From positions 3,349,676 to 3,413,675 of the forward strand of contig CM041104.1 of assembly GCA_023079485.1 (NCBI GenBank): DNA of 64,000 nt. Direction: 5' to 3'. Shown here piece by piece: positions 49,556 to 59,070 of this stretch. Both the position numbers and the translations under genes were made by a program. Source of the stretch: Archilochus colubris. Lineage: Eukaryota > Chordata > Aves > Apodiformes > Trochilidae. Below the pieces are notes generated by a model, which saw only the letters and a program-made list of their open reading frames with translations, searched no databases and was not told the DNA's origin. Within the stretch, counting starts at the first letter, position 1; each line of letters opens with the position of its first letter.

Positions 49556-50625
49556 TTGACAACTCTAGTGTTTCTTCAATTATTTATAGCACTTCATACT
49601 GTACTGGAGTAGATTTTTGTAAAAGTAATGAAGCCTTAGTACTATAGCATCTACAATCAGCTCTGCAGGGGAAGAGGGAGAGAGGCAGCCACCCTCTGAC
49701 GTGAGCAGAAAAGTAAAATGTAGGTTGGAAGCAAATTCTTTGCTAACAGAAGTTTTCAAGCACCAAAGCAGAGGAGGACCTGAGACCCATGAGATCCTGC
49801 AAGGGTTAAAAGGAAACTTTTGGGAGAGGATGAATTCCAGAAGAACAGCCTCCTTCAGGAAATGGTGAAATCTGGATTTTTGCCCAATTTGTGCACACCT
49901 TTGGGAAGTTGTCAGTGGGAAATTAAGGCAGAGAGGGAAGATCTCCTTGGTAAAATGCTTTATGCTTCGGTAAGGAGGACACATTCCTGCAGTTGGGTCA
50001 GGATTGTTTGCTTGAAGCATTGTCCTACACAATTTCCAGAATCCCAGTGAGAAACACCCTGGAGTCCTTGAATTTGCAAAATTCCCTGAATTTCCTACTA
50101 ATTCAGGGTGCAATAAAATGTTGCAATCCCAAGATTCCCAGCAGAAAGGAAACATCTTTCCCACTCCCTTTCAATCAGTATCCATCCAATCCCACTCCCT
50201 TCCCTCAATAACCTGAGGTCACTCCACAGGTTACTCGTGGCAGAGGATGTTCCCACCTTGGCACAGAAGTCCTTGTTGATGGAAAACCTGCCCCTTTTGT
50301 CCCAGTCCCCCCAAAACAGACAGGAGCCCTGTGGGTCTTTAAGGTCCTAAGGGAGGTGGTGCATCTCCCAGAGGTCAGAGCAGTTTTCTGGGAAAAATCT
50401 GGTCCCAAAGCAGGGCAGGAAAATGTCAGCAGTGCCAAGGTGTGGGTGAGCAGTGTCTGTCTGCCACAAGCCCTTCCTCTGCCCTGAGCAGGGCATGGCA
50501 GAGGCCACCAAGGAACTAAACCTTTCTCCTCCTCACATGTGCTTATTGAAAAGAAAAACCCCTTCTAACAGGGGAATGCTAGAATGCAAACCCATAGAGT
50601 TTATATATTTAACCCACCCAAGGAA
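49556..50625. other. Unique-looking non-coding DNA
   Basis: A frame of 194 codons on the minus strand (49580-50164) has no recognisable domain. Nothing else is seen. Confidence 0.5.
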
Positions 50626-50843
50626 TATAATTATTCTTTTTAATCAAGTCTATTCAAACCATTTATTACTTTATTCTTCCATTTCAATAGCAGAATGATT
50701 AAGATGGAATCTTAAAGGAATTCTTCACAACAATAATGTCTCTTATCACAAGAGGCAGTCTCTGCTCTGTCCTGCAAATTCTCAGCATTTAAATATTAAA
50801 GATATTCTGTATATCCAATAAAACCTCCTCCAATTCACTCCTA
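50626..50843 (-). repeat. Unclassified ~220-bp dispersed repeat, copy 2
   Basis: Reverse-complement partner of 40368-40590. The two copies are 10.0 kb apart and inverted. Copy 2 lacks a few bases present in copy 1 (for example near the 'attattactgttgtgaag' position), so they differ by indels as well as substitutions. Confidence 0.8.
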
Positions 50844-53290
50844 TAAAACAGTTCAGAAGATAGGAGGGAGAACCAGGAAGGGTCCCATTGCAGTTTTCAA
50901 ACAAATTTGAAAAAGGGAAAAACCTGCAGGCAGCTCTCCTGCTTCAGAAGTCCAGCTCCAGGACAGACCAATCCTGGGGGATGGGGATATTATCATTTTG
51001 AAGACTCCTTTATTTCAGGGCATGCTGTAGCTAATGTAAGAGACAGGTTCCTTCTACCTCTCCATTTGTTGTCATCTTGTTTTCCCATGTACCATACACT
51101 GGTAAGAACAAAACTTCATCTGCCCCATGTCCAGGACACTTTTTTTTTCCCCCCAAGCTTTTCAAAGCAGCCAACAGAAGAATAAAAAGGTAGAAAGTAG
51201 CGAGCTATGAAAAAAATCTGTGTCTTCTCCAACACGATGGATGTCTGAGCAGTAAAGTCACAGAGCTGCAGGGAAGGGCAGGGCAGAGCTGGGAGCCAGC
51301 ATGGGCAGGTCTGGCTGTAATGGGCTGGGCACTGGGGGGTCTCAGCCCTCTTGGGGGGCTCTCAGGATAAATATCTAATGCACCCTGATTTCGTGTGGCC
51401 AGCGGATGAGCCATGGCCTGGGATATGAGAGCAGTACCTGCAGGAACCCTCACCCCCTCAAAGCACCCATGAATAAATCACTGGGTTAATAGGCAAAGGG
51501 TGAGAGGATGTGTTCCACCTGGATGAGCAGGACCTTGAGTGAAATGAGCAATCAAACATTTCTCCAGCAATCTTTGCCAGGCTCCTTCCCTTTCTGTTAT
51601 CATTACCCGTATTGATTTTTTACAGAGTACTCAAGGTTAAGCAAACTGTCTCCACTGCTGTGCCCTGCTGGGTTAGGTGGGAAGGAGGCAAACCATGGAG
51701 ACAACCTCCATGATGTACAGAGGTTTGCAGCAAAGACCCTTTGCTCAGAGACTGGCTTCCTTCAGTCCTGTTTCTACACTCTCTGTTGGCAGCATCTTGA
51801 CCCTGAAAGTCAGATCTTTTCCTCCTTTTGCAGCTTTTGACTCAAAATCCTGCTCTCCCCTCCTGCTGTATCTTTAGATACATTTGACCCCAGATCAGAA
51901 ACTCTCACATTTGATGTCTTTCATATTTTTTCCTTCCCTCCTCCTATGCAGAGCTGGGACTTGCTCTCCAGTGAGGCTTAAAAACAGGAACACAACCCCA
52001 CCATAGGGCACCCCAGCAAAGCAAGCCCCCAAAAGCCTGAAAACACCATCAGGATCATCAACACCATCAGGAGATGCTGAATCTGTAACTCCCCTGAAGT
52101 CTGTCATTCCCTCCCAAAAGTGTCTGTTGACTCTTTGGTTAGAAAACTTTCCTGAATTAAATGACCCTTGCTAATTTTTGCCATGTCCATGGAGTTAACC
52201 CCAAAGCAAGGCAAGAACTTCACCCTCTATCCAGGACTGTCTGTCAGTCACTGGAATAAAGGATACAGAAGTTTCCCTCGGGTTTGGGGTATGGTATTTA
52301 AAAGAGAGAAATAGAATGACTGTAGAGAAAAATAAAAGTACCAAGGAGAAGAGAGACACACAGGAATAGGGCTAGGAGCAGATCTACAAGGAAAGAAACT
52401 GTACGGAGCACCACTGGGAAGAAAGAAGGACCAAATCCTGCTCCTCACTGCAAGAGACCACAGTCACAGGTGAGGTACAGAATAGCATCCTTTGTTCTGC
52501 ATCCATGTCTAGGGATATGTTCCAGAAAGTTTTGTCCCAGACTGGTAGAAATTAAATGCAATTTTTTTATTTGGTTTGGTTTGTTTTGTTTCGTTCTACT
52601 TCTCAGGAAACAGCAGGGATATGTCTGTGTAGAAGGGATCTTTGAGAGGAACCTGAGAAATAGTAGGGTGCTCACAGACAGGCTTGGTGTTCCCAGGTTT
52701 TGTTGGGGCTGCTTTCCTAGGCTGGGAGAGGCAGAGCAGTTAATGAAGCAATGAATCAGGCTGTAAAAAGGGTTGAAACCATTCCTGCTCCTGCTGATAC
52801 CAACACGAGCTTTGGGTGTTTGACACCTCTGAAAGCCAGAAGAAATGGTCTCAAAGTGCCTGCCTGGAGCCAAACTCCAGCCTGCATGTTCCTCTGGTGG
52901 AAAGTCCAGACTTGGGTACCCCAGCTGGAGTCCTCTGGCATGGTTTCCCTGTGGGGAAGGAGTCTTTTGTGGCTGGGATCCAAAAGACATTGGGTTCTTC
53001 CAGTTGCCTGTCCATGGGATCGATGGGAATTGCAGAAATGAGCCCCCAGGGCTGGGATGGAACATTGCCCTTTAATTCAGGTCCATCACAGGGGCTTGAA
53101 TTGAGCCTTAAAGTAGGGGAAGCAGCACTGAACACCTCAAGTCCTTCCCCAGCCCTGCTGGGTCTCTGTGTGGACATGGCAGGGACTATGGACCCAGCAT
53201 GGTCCCTGTCACCAGCCAATCCAGACCCCAAAAGGGGTAGGGCACCCAGACACATCCCAAATGCTTGCCCAATACTATACCAAATGCTCT
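50844..53290. other. Unique-looking non-coding DNA
   Basis: Frames of up to 206 codons (52445-53065, minus) overlap frames on the plus strand and show no domain. No repeat is recognised. Confidence 0.5.
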
Positions 53291-53335
53291 ATTATTAATT
53301 GTGATTATGATTATTATTATTATTAATAATAATTC
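53291..53335. repeat. (ATT)n microsatellite
   Basis: Imperfect ATT/AAT trinucleotide run. Confidence 0.85.
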
Positions 53336-54331
53336 AGCCTATCATTATTGTTTCTGTTCCTGTGAAAACCAGAACTCCTAAAGCTGGACATAGTCCTGAA
53401 ATTTTGTTTCGGCCTCAGTAAAACATTTCCCAGTAATTATACAAAAAGTAGACTTGAAAAGGAGCTGCCCACAATTGCCATAAAATGTAATTAATTTGGA
53501 GTAATTCACAGCGAAGAAAAAGTGTTGGAGAGAGTAAATTGGACAGGAGACTTCTGTGCCTGGGAGATGAGGTTTTGAAAGGCTGCTGACTAATACAGCA
53601 CTGACCTGAAAGCAAATCCTTACATTCATGCTGGACCAGCTGTTTCCATGACAACAGTTGTTATTAGTAACTGAAAATGTATTGCTGTTCCGAGTGGCAG
53701 CATATTTTTTTTTTCAGTTTGCATTCAAGAGCAGCTGGGTACTTTACTCATGGAGATAAAGTGCTCAGATCACTACAACACTAATGTTATGTGCTGCTCC
53801 GCTCATAATACCAACCTTCTACTTCCCCCTGATACAAAAAGATGTGTGGATTGCTTTAGGGAAAAGAGCTCAGAAGGCACAGAGTAAATGGCAACTTGTA
53901 TCAAAGAAATCAAAAGAAAATAACCACGGTCATCACTGTGCTTTGAATTAACTCTTTAGTGGAACTCCCTGGGGATTCAGGCTGACTGGACTGCTCAAGG
54001 AACAGGTGAATACTGGTCGGAGTCAGCAAGATGGAATGCCCCCTGGGAGGCACTGAGGACATCCTACTCTTTAAATTAAGATGCTTCTCATGCACTACCC
54101 CCTCTTGTTCTTGTCCTGAGAGCAATTTTTATGATCTTTGAGGAAGCAAACTTGCAGAGAAAAACCCTCAACCTGTTCACTGTCCTTGATTTTAACAACC
54201 CCCTCTGGTTTTCCCTGGCACAGAACAAGACCAGATGCCAAAAGGCTCAGTGATGAGATGCTATCACCCTATCCTCTCTCCATCTCCTGACCCCTCACCA
54301 GTCACCCAAAAGCTGTGGTTAGACACCAACT
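53336..54331. other. Non-coding DNA
   Basis: No gene or repeat is recognised. 53395-53530 is AT-rich and contains TAATTA cores. Confidence 0.5.
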
Positions 54332-54505
54332 GAGGCTGCTGAGCCCCTGGCCCAGGATGCCCAGAGAAGCTGTGGCTGCCCTATCCCTGGCAGTGTTCCA
54401 GCCCAGGTTGGATGGGGCTTGGAGCAACCTGGGCTGGTGGGAGGTGTCCCTGCCCCTATGGCAGAAGAGTTGGAACTGGATGATTTTTAAAAGTCATAGA
54501 TTTTG
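54332..54505 (+). mobile_element. CR1 LINE fragment, 3' end
   Basis: It opens in 'gctgagcccctggcccagga', passes 'ccctatccctggcagtgttc', 'ggttggatggggcttggagc' and 'ctgggaggtgtccctgcccc'-type sequence, and fades after 'ggaactggatgatttttaaaag'. It belongs to the same subfamily as the 38.7-kb copy. Confidence 0.92.
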
Positions 54506-55506
54506 GATGTCCCCCCCCTGATTCCTTTGAACTGAGTGTAAATCTTCACCCCAGCATAAGTGAGAGAGGAGCACAGCTCAGGAAATGTCACTTGTCCAAG
54601 TTGCTCATGTAGGCAAAATTCTGTACATGAGATTGTATGAATGAGTCTGTGAATTGCAATAACATATTCAGGAAGCAAATAAATTACAATCCATAATCAA
54701 AAAATGTTGCAAATTACATCCTTAATAGATTACATTTATAATCTACTTGAAAGACATCTTTAGGCACTTAATTGACGTATTCCAAGATAGCTATAACATA
54801 TTGGCTAGTTAGATACCAATTGACATACTTATTAAATATCAATTAGCACATTCCATAATTTGGTACCTAATTAGCTTGCTATAGCTATTCTATCAAATGC
54901 CAATTAAATGCTTGAAATTTCTTACAAGTTGGCTGTACTAAGATAATAATTAAGAATGCATTGCTTAAGTCATTTTTAGTTAATTACATGGCAAACTAAT
55001 TTTGGCTACACACATTAGACCTTTCAATAAATCCCTCTTTATCAATCAATTGGTATCTAATGAACCCATTATTCTACATCTGAAGAAAGGGCTAGGTTCC
55101 TGTTCTCCTGGCAGATGTATTGAGATGGATCTCAGCATGGATGTGGGGCTGCCCACCCCAAAGTCTCCCATAGGGCTGTGAAATGCTCCATTCCCAGCCC
55201 AGAAAGTGATCCCAGTTCCCCCCATCCATGAGACAGGAGCTTGGAGGAGTCTGGGGGGGGTTGGCAGTGCTGGAGTCACTGGGGCTCCCCCTCTGCACTG
55301 CTCCAACCACCCACAGCCTGGAGGGCTCAGCACTGAGTGGACTCTGGTCTACAAGAAGACCTGAGAAGGGATGGAGAGTCCTGAGCCTGTTTTCTGAGCA
55401 TTCTCTGTGGTGTTGGAAGTGAGAGGGAGAAGGAGGCTGGAGGTGGTGGAGCTCCTTCAGGGGAGGTGGAAGAAAGCAATAGCATGGCACTGGCCCAGGA
55501 AAATGG
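54506..55506. other. AT-rich segment (54640-55080) then GC-richer spacer
   Basis: 54640-55080 is strongly AT-rich and carries at least nine CAATTA/TAATTA/CAATTG-type cores, several in similar contexts (starting near 54769, 54817, 54840, 54867, 54901). It could be an old degenerate tandem repeat or a homeodomain-bound regulatory element. 55080-55506 shows nothing recognisable. Confidence 0.5.
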
Positions 55507-55657
55507 TTGAGTCTCCATCCCTGGTGGGATCTACAAGCTGTGTAGGTGTGGTGCTGAGGGACATAGTTTAGAAGTGGATTTGGCAGTGCTGGGTTAACAG
55601 TTGGACTTGGTGATCTTCAAGGTTTTTTCCAACCAAAACAATTCTATGGTTCTATGA
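55507..55657 (+). mobile_element. CR1 LINE 3' end, decayed
   Basis: 'gtctccatccctggtgggat', 'ttggacttggtgatcttcaa', 'ggttttttccaaccaaaaca' and the closing 'attctatggttctatgaact' mark a plus-strand CR1 3' end of another subfamily. Confidence 0.88.
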
Positions 55658-56976
55658 ACTTGCTCTGATCCAATACAGGGATATGTCACCCTGAGCTCTT
55701 CATGTCTCTTAGGCCAACAGAGCACCACTCACAAAATAAAAATATAACGTTGGGTTAATGTCTGCCCTCTTTTCCCCAGCAGTTCTGAGTCAGGTCCCTG
55801 ATTAGGCTATTGCCACCTGTGGAGCATCTTTTCTGTCAGAGGAATTTCTTGCTTTAAGGTAGGCAAGTTTTAATAACCAGGCATGTCCTGGTGGATGTGA
55901 TGAGCCATGGGATGCACCTTTCTGTGTCAGAGGGAACTGTTCAGAGCCTGCCCTGTCCTGGTGACTTGCAGAACTCAGCTGGGCAGCTGTGGGTCCTGCT
56001 GCAGCCCAACCAGCATCATGGCCCTGGAAGACCTTGGGGTGGGGAAGCTGCTGGCTTTGAACAGCAGGTTGGAAGTCTGACCACTGATGGTAAAGACTTG
56101 TGTGAAATTGCACCTCAATCCAAGAGGGTGCAAGAGAGTGGCTTCACATAGTCTGAGAAGATCTGCAGGAGACAGAGACCATGACTCTGCTCCATCAGCT
56201 TGTGCTCTCTACTTGCTGGACCCTCTCTTTATATCATCTCTGACTGACTCAAAGGACTTGGAGTGCCCAGCATTTTGCCCATAGGTTTTTCTTTTTAATT
56301 ACTTCTAATAAATTTAATGAACGACATCCTCCAAATACCCACATTTCCCATTCTTTAGTTTTCACTTGCATGTACGTCTGATGTGCACATGCTTAATTTA
56401 GCAAAGTGATTTCAGTGAAGTGGAACGGGATTTTTCAAAATTGTTTGGGATTGTCTGCACTTCCCATGGGCACTACTCGCTGTAGAAACCAGCAGCAAGG
56501 CTGTGCCCTGCCTCAAAATGTGCTTCTGGAGCTTGGCTGGCCATCAGTGGTGGTATCTAGACCCCCAACAGCCAGGAGGCAACCATACTGTCTGAACTGG
56601 GTACACAGAGCATGCAGGAGGGATGGCTTTGTTCCATGCAGGGTGTTTCAATTCCTTGCATCAGCTGCACCGTAGCCACAGAAGGACAATTTATCATTTT
56701 TTGTGATCCTGGTGCTGTAGCCACTCCTGATCACCCCAGCCCAGCACAGGGGAACATCACTTTTGCCATGCTGCAGGAGCACATGGCCTTGGGAGCAGTG
56801 CCCAGAGGTGACCACAGGGACACACACAAGCCCAGGGGCACTGGAATGAATCTTCCTCTGCCCTGGGCACAGCCACCACTTCTGTCCCAAGCACCATCTG
56901 CTGCTTGCTCTCCACACAGAGTCCCATCCAAGCAGGGACAAGACCCCCGTCCCCTCCGTGTGGATTCGATTATTTT
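55658..56976. other. Unique-looking non-coding DNA
   Basis: Nothing is recognised. Mitochondrial similarity is not visible to the left of about 56977. Confidence 0.5.
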
Positions 56977-57048
56977 TACTTTTACATGGATTTGCACCAA
57001 GGTGAATGGTTCCTAAAACCACTGAATTATCTGTTATCCTTTAAAAGT
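56977..57048 (-). pseudogene. NUMT tRNA-Leu(CUN) pseudogene
   Basis: The minus strand reads acttttaaaggataacag..., with anticodon TAG in ttttaggaa, a GGTGCAAATCC T arm and the closing gtaaaagta. This is the layout of vertebrate mitochondrial tRNA-Leu(CUN). It directly follows tRNA-Ser(AGY). It is not expected to work as a nuclear tRNA gene. Confidence 0.9.
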
Positions 57049-57116
57049 TTAAGGGCACTGAGGTTTTAGGCTCAGATGAGAGAGTTAGCAGTTCTTGTTG
57101 GTTTAAACCTCCCCTC
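57049..57116 (-). pseudogene. NUMT tRNA-Ser(AGY) pseudogene
   Basis: The minus strand reads gaggggaggtttaaacc...actgctaact...catctgagcctaaaacc, with anticodon GCT and no D arm, as in the mitochondrial tRNA-Ser(AGY) of vertebrates. It adjoins tRNA-Leu with no spacer and tRNA-His with a base or two. Confidence 0.9.
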
Positions 57117-57117
57117 A

Positions 57118-57181
57118 GCAGGTAAGAATTTAAATTCTATTTTTAGGATCACAGACTAATGTTTGGTTAAACTGTACTCGC
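57118..57181 (-). pseudogene. NUMT tRNA-His pseudogene
   Basis: The minus strand carries agtttaaccaaacattag, then tgtgatcctaaaaatag with anticodon GTG, matching vertebrate mitochondrial tRNA-His. The acceptor stem no longer pairs fully. Confidence 0.88.
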
Positions 57182-57780
57182 ATGAGCAGGTGTCTGGAGA
57201 TTAGGCTGGGTTTTAGGCTTAAGAGGAGTAATGGGACGATATGTAGGGCTATTCAGAGATGTTCTCAAGTGGTTGAGTTTTATATGTCTGTAATGTGGGT
57301 TGGTAGTGGACCTCGTTGGGTGGTGGTGAATATGAGTAGTGTGTATGAGGCAGTCAGAAATGTTGTGGCTCCGGTTATGAGGATGGTGAGAGGGGATCAA
57401 TTGAATAGTGTAATTATAATGGTTATTTCAGCTATTAGGTTGGTTGTTGGAGGTAGAGCTATGTTTGTTAGATCAGCTAACAATCATCAGGTTGCTCTAA
57501 GTGGCAGGGGGGTTGAAAGCCTCAGGCGAGAAAGAGAATTCGGCTGTGGGTTCGTTCGTAGTTTGAGTTAGCTCGACAGAACACTATTAAGGAGGTCAAT
57601 CCCTGTGGGATTATTAGGATTATTGCACCTGAAAATGATCAGTGGGTTTGGATTATGCTTGCAGTCCTACGTGACTGACAGAGGAGTAGGCAATGAGTGA
57701 TTTTAGGTCTGTTTGTCGTAGGAAAATTGAGGTGGTTGTAAGGGCTCCTCACAGGGGTGGTGAGGAAGGGGTAATACAGC
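57182..57780 (-). pseudogene. ND4: NUMT fragment of NADH dehydrogenase subunit 4
   Basis: This is the C-terminal ~200 codons of the mitochondrial complex I membrane subunit. With the mitochondrial code the minus strand gives [17 protein letters not shown] (57671-57721), then [17 protein letters not shown] (57540-57563), ATWWLLADLTNMALPPTTNL, TASYTLLIFTTTQRG and PLPTHIT, and ends just before tRNA-His. The two Trp of ATWW are TGA TGA (57484-57489), stops in nuclear code. Damage: a one-base shift at the C run before LPLRATWW, so the frame changes there; a TAA in the 'HITDI-NSTT' region where Gln (CAA) is expected; and a TGA where Arg (CGA) is expected. The last two look like C-to-T changes. The right edge is truncated inside the gene. 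Confidence 0.92.
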
Positions 57781-58278
57781 TCCTGAGGGCTGCGTGCTCC
57801 TAACAGGGCGGGAAGAGCAGTTCCCTGTCTGGGGCTTGACAGAAACATCTTTTATGGCAAAGCGAAGCCAGAAGCCTGAATAAAATGCCTTTGTGGTGAC
57901 AGAATGATAAGGGCTGCAGTTTTTCCTTCATTCTGACATGATGAAAAAAAGGCTTTTGACAAAACGCATTCTGCCCTCGGAACGAAGTTGTTTGGCTGAA
58001 CACACTGGCTCCAACCAAATTACTTATCAGGCTTGCTTGAAATCGCAGGCAACCTGGATTCAGCAGGGCTCTGTGTTAGCCTCAACAACGGGTAAGGCAC
58101 AACTCGTAAAAAGCAGTAAAAAGCGGCTTTTTACTTAAAATAAAAAGAGGGGGGGTACAGGGGATACGGATCCAATCACTGCATCCTGCAGGCTTGCTCT
58201 AGGACACTGAAGGCAGAAAGGCAGATCCCGGCTAGCGGAGGGGTTCTTACTTTTTTTACTTTTTTTTTGAATTTTGAA
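57781..58278. other. Unclassified segment between NUMT and CpG-rich block
   Basis: It has more CpG than most of the window but no similarity I recognise. A short perfect hairpin, gtaaaaagc-g-gctttttac, lies at 58116-58134, beside a direct repeat gtaaaaagca, followed by an A-rich stretch and a G7 run. It could be LTR-derived or part of a LINE 5' end; I see no LTR ends. Confidence 0.4.
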
Positions 58279-58343
58279 TTTTCTTTCTTTTCTTTTTCTT
58301 TTTTCTTCTTTTTCTCCCTTTTTTCCCCCCTTTTTTCTCCCTC
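58279..58343 (+). repeat. 65-nt pure pyrimidine run ending in ag
   Basis: An uninterrupted C/T run (58279-58343) ends ctccctcag, followed by gtttcc. It has the look of a strong polypyrimidine tract plus 3' splice site, but may simply be low-complexity DNA at the edge of the CpG-rich block. Confidence 0.75.
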
Positions 58344-58402
58344 AGGTTTCCCTCTCGCAGAGGGACGATCGCGGACTGGCGGGAAGAGCGAGCAACACCA
58401 CC

Positions 58403-58412
58403 TCTCGCGAGA
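58403..58412. promoter_or_regulatory. TCTCGCGAGA (CGCG) element
   Basis: An exact ten-base TCTCGCGAGA palindrome, extended to CTCTCGCGAGAG. In vertebrates this element is bound by BANP when unmethylated and drives CpG-island promoters without a TATA box. One exact ten-base match in 64 kb of CpG-poor DNA is unlikely by chance. Activity here is inference. Confidence 0.7.
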
Positions 58413-58474
58413 GCCGCAGGCGAGAGCTGGGTGTGGCCGGAGCAACGGAGCCGCCCACAGCCCGCGTCTGGGCT

Positions 58475-58559
58475 GTTACCTCAGGCAGGGCGGGAAGGGG
58501 AGAGCGGTTACCTCAGGCAGGGCGGGAAGGGGAGAGCGGTTACCTCAGGCAGGGCGGGA
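58475..58559 (+). repeat. 32-bp GC-rich tandem repeat, 2.7 copies
   Basis: Unit gttacctcaggcagggcggg plus 12 more bases: 58475-58506, 58507-58538 and a partial 58539-58559. The two full units are identical, so the duplication is recent or maintained. It sits between the CGCG element and the ORF1-like start, in the position of promoter monomers in some LINE 5' UTRs. Confidence 0.95.
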
Positions 58560-58605
58560 GGCAAGGTCAAGTGAAGTCATCCTCCTCCCATCAGAAAATT
58601 CAGCC

Positions 58606-58849
58606 ATGGTTTCCACTCGGCTCGCAACTGAGGTCAAAAAAGTATGAGGTGACCCATCCCGGAGGCACACAGCTGTTGAATGCCGGGCTGCAGTCAATGT
58701 CTGTCACTCCTCGTACTGGGGGGCAGCAATGACAACACCTGTGTATGCTGTGAAGCAGGTGAATGATCTGGTCAGCCTGCTGGCTGAGCTGAAAGAGGAG
58801 GTGGAGAAACTGAAGAGTATCTGGAAATGTGAGAGACAAATGGCTGCAT
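58606..58849 (+). pseudogene. Broken CR1-type ORF1 N-terminal fragment
   Basis: The ATG at 58606 opens MVSTRLATEVKKV and then meets a stop. In a shifted frame further on, VNDLVSLLAELKEEVEKLKS appears, a leucine/glutamate-rich coiled-coil stretch, followed by a CER-type motif. From memory, ORF1-like proteins upstream of jockey/CR1 reverse transcriptases in birds start MVSTR and carry such a coiled coil; this is recollection, not a search. The frame is broken at least once and the rest of ORF1 is missing: sequence passes straight into ORF2 at about 58845. Confidence 0.65.
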
Positions 58850-59070
58850 GGCTGGGCCCAGAGAGTTGTAGTTGATGGAGTTAAATGCAGTTGGTGGATG
58901 GTCACAAATGGTGTTCTCCAGGGCTCAGTTTTGGGGCTGGTCTTGTTCAGTATCAGCGATCTAGGTGAGAGGACTGTTTCCTCAGCAAGTTCGCAGATGT
59001 CACCAAGTTGGGGAGAGTGTTGACGTGCTTGAGTGTAAGAAGCCTCTGCAGAGGGAATTCTGGACACACC
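58850..59070 (+). mobile_element. CR1 ORF2 (reverse transcriptase) fragment
   Basis: Translation gives GWAQRVVVDGVKCSWWMV, then a GVPQGSVLGPVLF-like motif read here as GVLQGSVLGLVLFS, then a decayed 'ISDLGE...SKFADDTKLG'-type region (in DNA, gcaagttcgcagatgtcacc). These are the middle palm motifs of CR1/jockey-type reverse transcriptases; the catalytic FADD is mutated and out of frame. The copy stops near 59070, so the 3' end of the element is absent. It joins the ORF1 fragment with no intervening ORF1/ORF2 sequence. Confidence 0.85.

Larger units (their letters stand above)
56977..57780 (-). other. Nuclear copy of mitochondrial DNA (NUMT), ~0.8 kb
   Basis: Read on the minus strand, the order is the 3' part of ND4, tRNA-His, tRNA-Ser(AGY) and tRNA-Leu(CUN), exactly the order in vertebrate mitochondrial genomes, with no nuclear DNA between them. 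The ND4 part needs the vertebrate mitochondrial code (TGA as Trp) to read through and is broken by a frameshift and a TAA, so it is a dead nuclear copy rather than contaminating mitochondrial DNA. ND5, which should follow tRNA-Leu, is not recognisable, so the left end is close to the tRNA-Leu end. The right end, within ND4, is approximate. Confidence 0.93.
58344..58605 (+). promoter_or_regulatory. CpG-rich block, probable CR1-type LINE 5' UTR/promoter
   Basis: CpG is dense at 58350-58560 in an otherwise CpG-poor window, with no TATA box. It contains a perfect CTCTCGCGAGAG palindrome (58402-58413) and a 32-bp tandem array, and leads to an ATG at 58606 that opens a CR1-ORF1-like start. Bird CR1 LINEs carry a GC-rich 5' UTR that acts as an internal promoter, which is how I read this. 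A host CpG-island promoter is the alternative. Confidence 0.6.

Noticed and set aside
56977..57181. Three functional tRNA genes
   Set aside because: They are mitochondrial-type tRNAs inside a decayed nuclear insert; the Ser copy lacks a D arm as in mitochondria and none has a nuclear-type promoter box pair that I can see.
56977..57780. Mitochondrial contamination of the assembly
   Set aside because: The frameshift, the TAA and the changed arginine codon in ND4, and continuous nuclear-looking sequence at both sides, fit a nuclear copy instead.
58279..58350. Functional 3' splice site at the end of the pyrimidine run
   Set aside because: The tract and the ag are ideal in form, but with no exon that I can define downstream and no donor to pair with it I do not call an intron boundary.
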